A stretch of 7,544 nt of DNA from Methylomicrobium sp035916875 (GTDB taxonomy: Bacteria > Pseudomonadota > Gammaproteobacteria > Methylococcales > Methylomonadaceae), in contig NZ_JAXUHN010000010.1 in the NCBI RefSeq assembly GCF_035916875.1, positions 1-7,544 on the forward strand, given 5' to 3'. Shown here piece after piece: positions 5,954 through 7,544 of this stretch. Position 1 is the stretch's first letter. The number at the start of each line of letters is the position of its first letter. The translations under genes were made by a program, and so were the position numbers. The notes under the pieces were generated by a model that saw only the letters and a list, made by a program, of their open reading frames with translations, ran no database searches and was not told the origin of the DNA.

Positions 5954-7135
5954 ATGACACTGCATTTTCCTCCATTCAAGATCAAAACCTATAACACGCT
6001 ATCCAACATCGGGTTGGAAAAATTTCCGTCCCAACGCTATGAAATCGGACCAGGAATTGAATACCCTGATGCGATCCTGTTGCGTTCTCACGACCTGCAT
6101 GATGTGGCCATTCCCGAATCGGTTAAAGCCGTGGGCAGAGCCGGCACCGGTGTTAACAATATTCCTGTTGCCGAATACTCCAAGCGCGGCATTCCCGTCT
6201 TCAACGCGCCGGGCGCCAATGCGAATGCCGTGACTGAATTGGCTATCGCGGGTCTCTTGTTAGCGGCGCGTAACATTCCCGATGCCTGGTATTTCACCAA
6301 AAAACTCGAAGGCGATGGCGATGAACTTGAAGCGTTAGTCGAACATGGCAAAAAGCGCTTCTCCGGCTTTGAATTGGCCGGCAAGACCCTGGGAGTCGTG
6401 GGGCTGGGCGCCATCGGCGTCAAAGTGAGCAATGCCGCGACCGCGCTCGGATTGAAAGTCGTCGGCTTCGACCCTCAAATGACAGTGGAAAGCGCCTGGA
6501 AACTGTCGGCGGATGCGATTCCCGCCGGCAGCCTGGACGAACTGTTGTCGCGTGCCGATTTCGTTAGCCTGCACGTGCCGCTGAACGAGCACACGAGGCA
6601 ACTGATTAACGAGGCGCGCATCGCAAAGATGAAACCGAGAGCGACTTTGTTGAATTTCTCGCGGGCCGCTATCGTCGATGAAGCCGCCGTCATAGACGCG
6701 CTGGAATCCTCCAAACTTCATGCCTATGTTTCGGATTTCCCGTCGCGGGCCTTGTTGAATCATGCGCGGACGATCGTATTGCCGCATCTTGGCGCATCCA
6801 CCGCCGAGGCCGAGGATAACTGCGCGGCCATGGTTTCTCAGCAGGTACGCGATTTTCTGGAGAACGGCAACATTCGCCGCTCGGTTAATTTTCCCGATGT
6901 CAACTTGCCTCGCGGCGAGGGGTTAAGGCTGGCGATTGCCAACGAAAACATACCGAGCATGGTCAGCCAGATGACGGCGGCGCTGGCCGAAAATGGCCTT
7001 AACATCGTCAACATACTCAACAAATCGCGCGGAGATTATGCGTATACGCTGATTGATATCAACGCGCAAATTCCACCGCCGGTCCTTGCCCGGCTGAGTT
7101 CCATTCATGGCGTGCTTTCGGTGCGGATCGTTTGA
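5954..7135 (+). CDS. serA: D-3-phosphoglycerate dehydrogenase, short type with C-terminal ACT domain
   Basis: A 393-residue D-2-hydroxyacid dehydrogenase. It should oxidise 3-phosphoglycerate to 3-phosphohydroxypyruvate with NAD+, the first step of serine synthesis. Residues 1-100 form the split substrate-binding domain, with VGRAGTGVNNI (60-70) and FNAPGANANAVTEL (83-96). The Rossmann motif GLGAIG is at 150-155, with Asp173 at the end of the second strand favouring NAD. Arg237 (NFSRAAIVDE) and His278 (LPHLGAST) are the catalytic Arg and His. From about 320 an ACT-like domain follows (NIPSMVSQMTAALAENGLNI), the usual site of serine feedback. The Glu of the Arg-Glu-His triad is not evident: no acidic residue lies between Asp261 and His278. 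The ATG is fixed by an in-frame stop at 5942-5944, but the Shine-Dalgarno is weak. It forms a likely pathway pair with cysK. A related hydroxyacid dehydrogenase activity cannot be excluded. Confidence 0.9.
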   Translation: MTLHFPPFKIKTYNTLSNIGLEKFPSQRYEIGPGIEYPDAILLRSHDLHDVAIPESVKAVGRAGTGVNNIPVAEYSKRGIPVFNAPGANANAVTELAIAGLLLAARNIPDAWYFTKKLEGDGDELEALVEHGKKRFSGFELAGKTLGVVGLGAIGVKVSNAATALGLKVVGFDPQMTVESAWKLSADAIPAGSLDELLSRADFVSLHVPLNEHTRQLINEARIAKMKPRATLLNFSRAAIVDEAAVIDALESSKLHAYVSDFPSRALLNHARTIVLPHLGASTAEAEDNCAAMVSQQVRDFLENGNIRRSVNFPDVNLPRGEGLRLAIANENIPSMVSQMTAALAENGLNIVNILNKSRGDYAYTLIDINAQIPPPVLARLSSIHGVLSVRIV

Positions 7136-7212
7136 CAGTGCGCATATGCGATCTCGCAACAGTGATTTTAACGATTAACCGTTTTTCTGTCGCGTGGATT
7201 TGCTGCCGTATC

Positions 7213-7258
7213 CTACGAGCTGAAAAAGTTTGCGTAACCGGGTCACGCAAAATCGTAG
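7213..7258 (+). other. Nested hairpin in the serA 3' region
   Basis: The outer arms CTACGA (7213-7218) and TCGTAG (7253-7258) enclose the inner arms TTTGCGT (7229-7235) and ACGCAAA (7245-7251), with a nine-base loop. The bulge is asymmetric, ten bases on the 5' side and one on the 3' side. All 13 pairs are Watson-Crick. A separate 10-bp palindrome, CGCATATGCG, lies at 7141-7150. No class is recognised. Confidence 0.45.
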
Positions 7259-7270
7259 CGTAATGAAAAG

Positions 7271-7308
7271 AGGATCAATGATGTTGTAAATCATTGATTC
7301 CTTTTTTT
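7271..7308 (+). terminator. Intrinsic terminator of the cysK-serA unit
   Basis: A stem of about 12 bp (7271-7282 with 7290-7302, one bulged base, core TCAATGAT and ATCATTGA) closes a 7-base loop and is followed by seven T residues (7302-7308). It lies 135 bp after the serA stop, so the transcript has a long structured 3' end. Confidence 0.8.
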
Positions 7309-7313
7309 ATATC

Positions 7314-7359
7314 TGGAGCTGGTGGTTGGGGCTCGAACCCGCGGCCGGCTGATTACAAA
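7314..7359 (-). pseudogene. 3' part of tRNA-Thr (anticodon TGT), truncated at the anticodon loop; possible att scar
   Basis: On the minus strand this reads as the 3' part of a tRNA: anticodon loop TTTGTAA with anticodon TGT at 7355-7357, then TCAGC, a five-base variable region, a T-arm with the invariant TTCGA, the acceptor 3' strand CACCAGC, a discriminator T and an encoded CCA (7314-7316). The 5' half is absent: beyond 7359 the sequence no longer complements the anticodon stem. The T-stem is also degenerate (GCGGG against CCCAA) and there is one extra base before the acceptor strand, so it is not a functional gene. Loss of everything 5' of the anticodon loop is the pattern left when an integrase recombines in a tRNA gene. 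A decayed gene copy is the alternative. Confidence 0.7.
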
Positions 7360-7386
7360 CCAAAGGCTAAAATTATTAACTATTAA

Positions 7387-7544
7387 AAAACAGATGCCTA
7401 CGGCGCTTTCCATCATCATTCCGTAAGCGTCAAAGGCGCTGAATTGATCTCGATTAGCGGTCACACCTACATCACTTCAGATACGCTGGTGGACTTGCTG
7501 GCAACCATCAGAAGCCTGCACCCCGATACCGCCATTACGCTGGT
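7387..7544 (+). pseudogene. Fragment of an IS630-like DDE transposase (runs off the right edge)
   Basis: From just after a TAA at 7384-7386 the plus strand is open to the window end. Its translation resembles the middle of IS630-family transposases: AYGAF near the start, then TYITSDTLVDLLATIRSLHP and ITLV, which in relatives leads into the LDNARYQ motif carrying the second catalytic Asp. There is no start codon and no room for the N-terminal helix-turn-helix domain, because a stop and the tRNA remnant lie directly upstream. The copy is therefore 5'-truncated or frameshifted. Whether the 3' part is intact cannot be seen. The family call rests on remembered resemblance and is moderate. Confidence 0.6.

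Noticed and set aside
6335..6787. Minus-strand open frame (150 codons) inside serA
   Set aside because: It is fully antisense to conserved dehydrogenase motifs, with no ribosome binding site or family resemblance.
1..7544. CRISPR array
   Set aside because: No regularly spaced direct repeats were seen; the only direct repeat noted is the single pair upstream of cysK.

Overview
The window looks like chromosomal DNA of a Gram-negative proteobacterium. The evidence is a lipobox-bearing Blc-type lipocalin (an outer-membrane lipoprotein), a proteobacterial-style CysK and intermediate base composition. The flavour of the ATPase, CysK and the short phosphoglycerate dehydrogenase would fit a gammaproteobacterium such as a Methylococcales methanotroph, but nothing here proves that lineage. 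Both ends carry mobile-element debris, so this is a block of ordinary metabolic and transport genes between insertion-sequence material.

Layout, left to right. Positions 1-200 hold the start of an IS200/IS605-type tnpA (minus strand, running off the left edge) and its hairpin-bearing end. Positions 343-1353 hold a minus-strand pair: a 148-residue four-helix membrane protein of unknown function, followed 51 bp later by the lipocalin blc. In front of the pair (1368-1524) are a good promoter and two consecutive intrinsic terminators, the second ending 14 bp before the start codon. This is either a premature-termination leader or a small terminated RNA. Positions 1702-4239 hold an intact 845-residue MgtA-type P-type ATPase (minus strand) with a candidate promoter at 4337-4365. 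Positions 4240-4850 form a 611-bp divergent spacer with possible gene debris and cysK upstream elements. Positions 4851-7135 hold cysK and a short ACT-containing serA-type dehydrogenase on the plus strand, 116 bp apart. Positions 7136-7310 hold a nested hairpin and a strong terminator. Positions 7314-7359 hold the 3' part of a tRNA-Thr, cut exactly at the anticodon loop. From about 7387 to the right edge is a fragment of a DDE transposase that resembles the IS630 family.

How the genes relate. SerA-type dehydrogenase starts serine synthesis from 3-phosphoglycerate. CysK turns O-acetylserine (made from serine) and sulfide into cysteine, so the two plus-strand genes lie on one pathway, although the acetyltransferase CysE is not in the window. 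The ATPase, lipocalin and small membrane protein are all cell-envelope proteins, but nothing in the sequence ties them together functionally.

Most of the window is conventional. The parts most worth following up are the tandem-terminator leader at 1368-1524, the tRNA-Thr remnant that looks like an integration scar at 7314-7359, the structured serA 3' region, and departures from usual motifs in the ATPase and the dehydrogenase.
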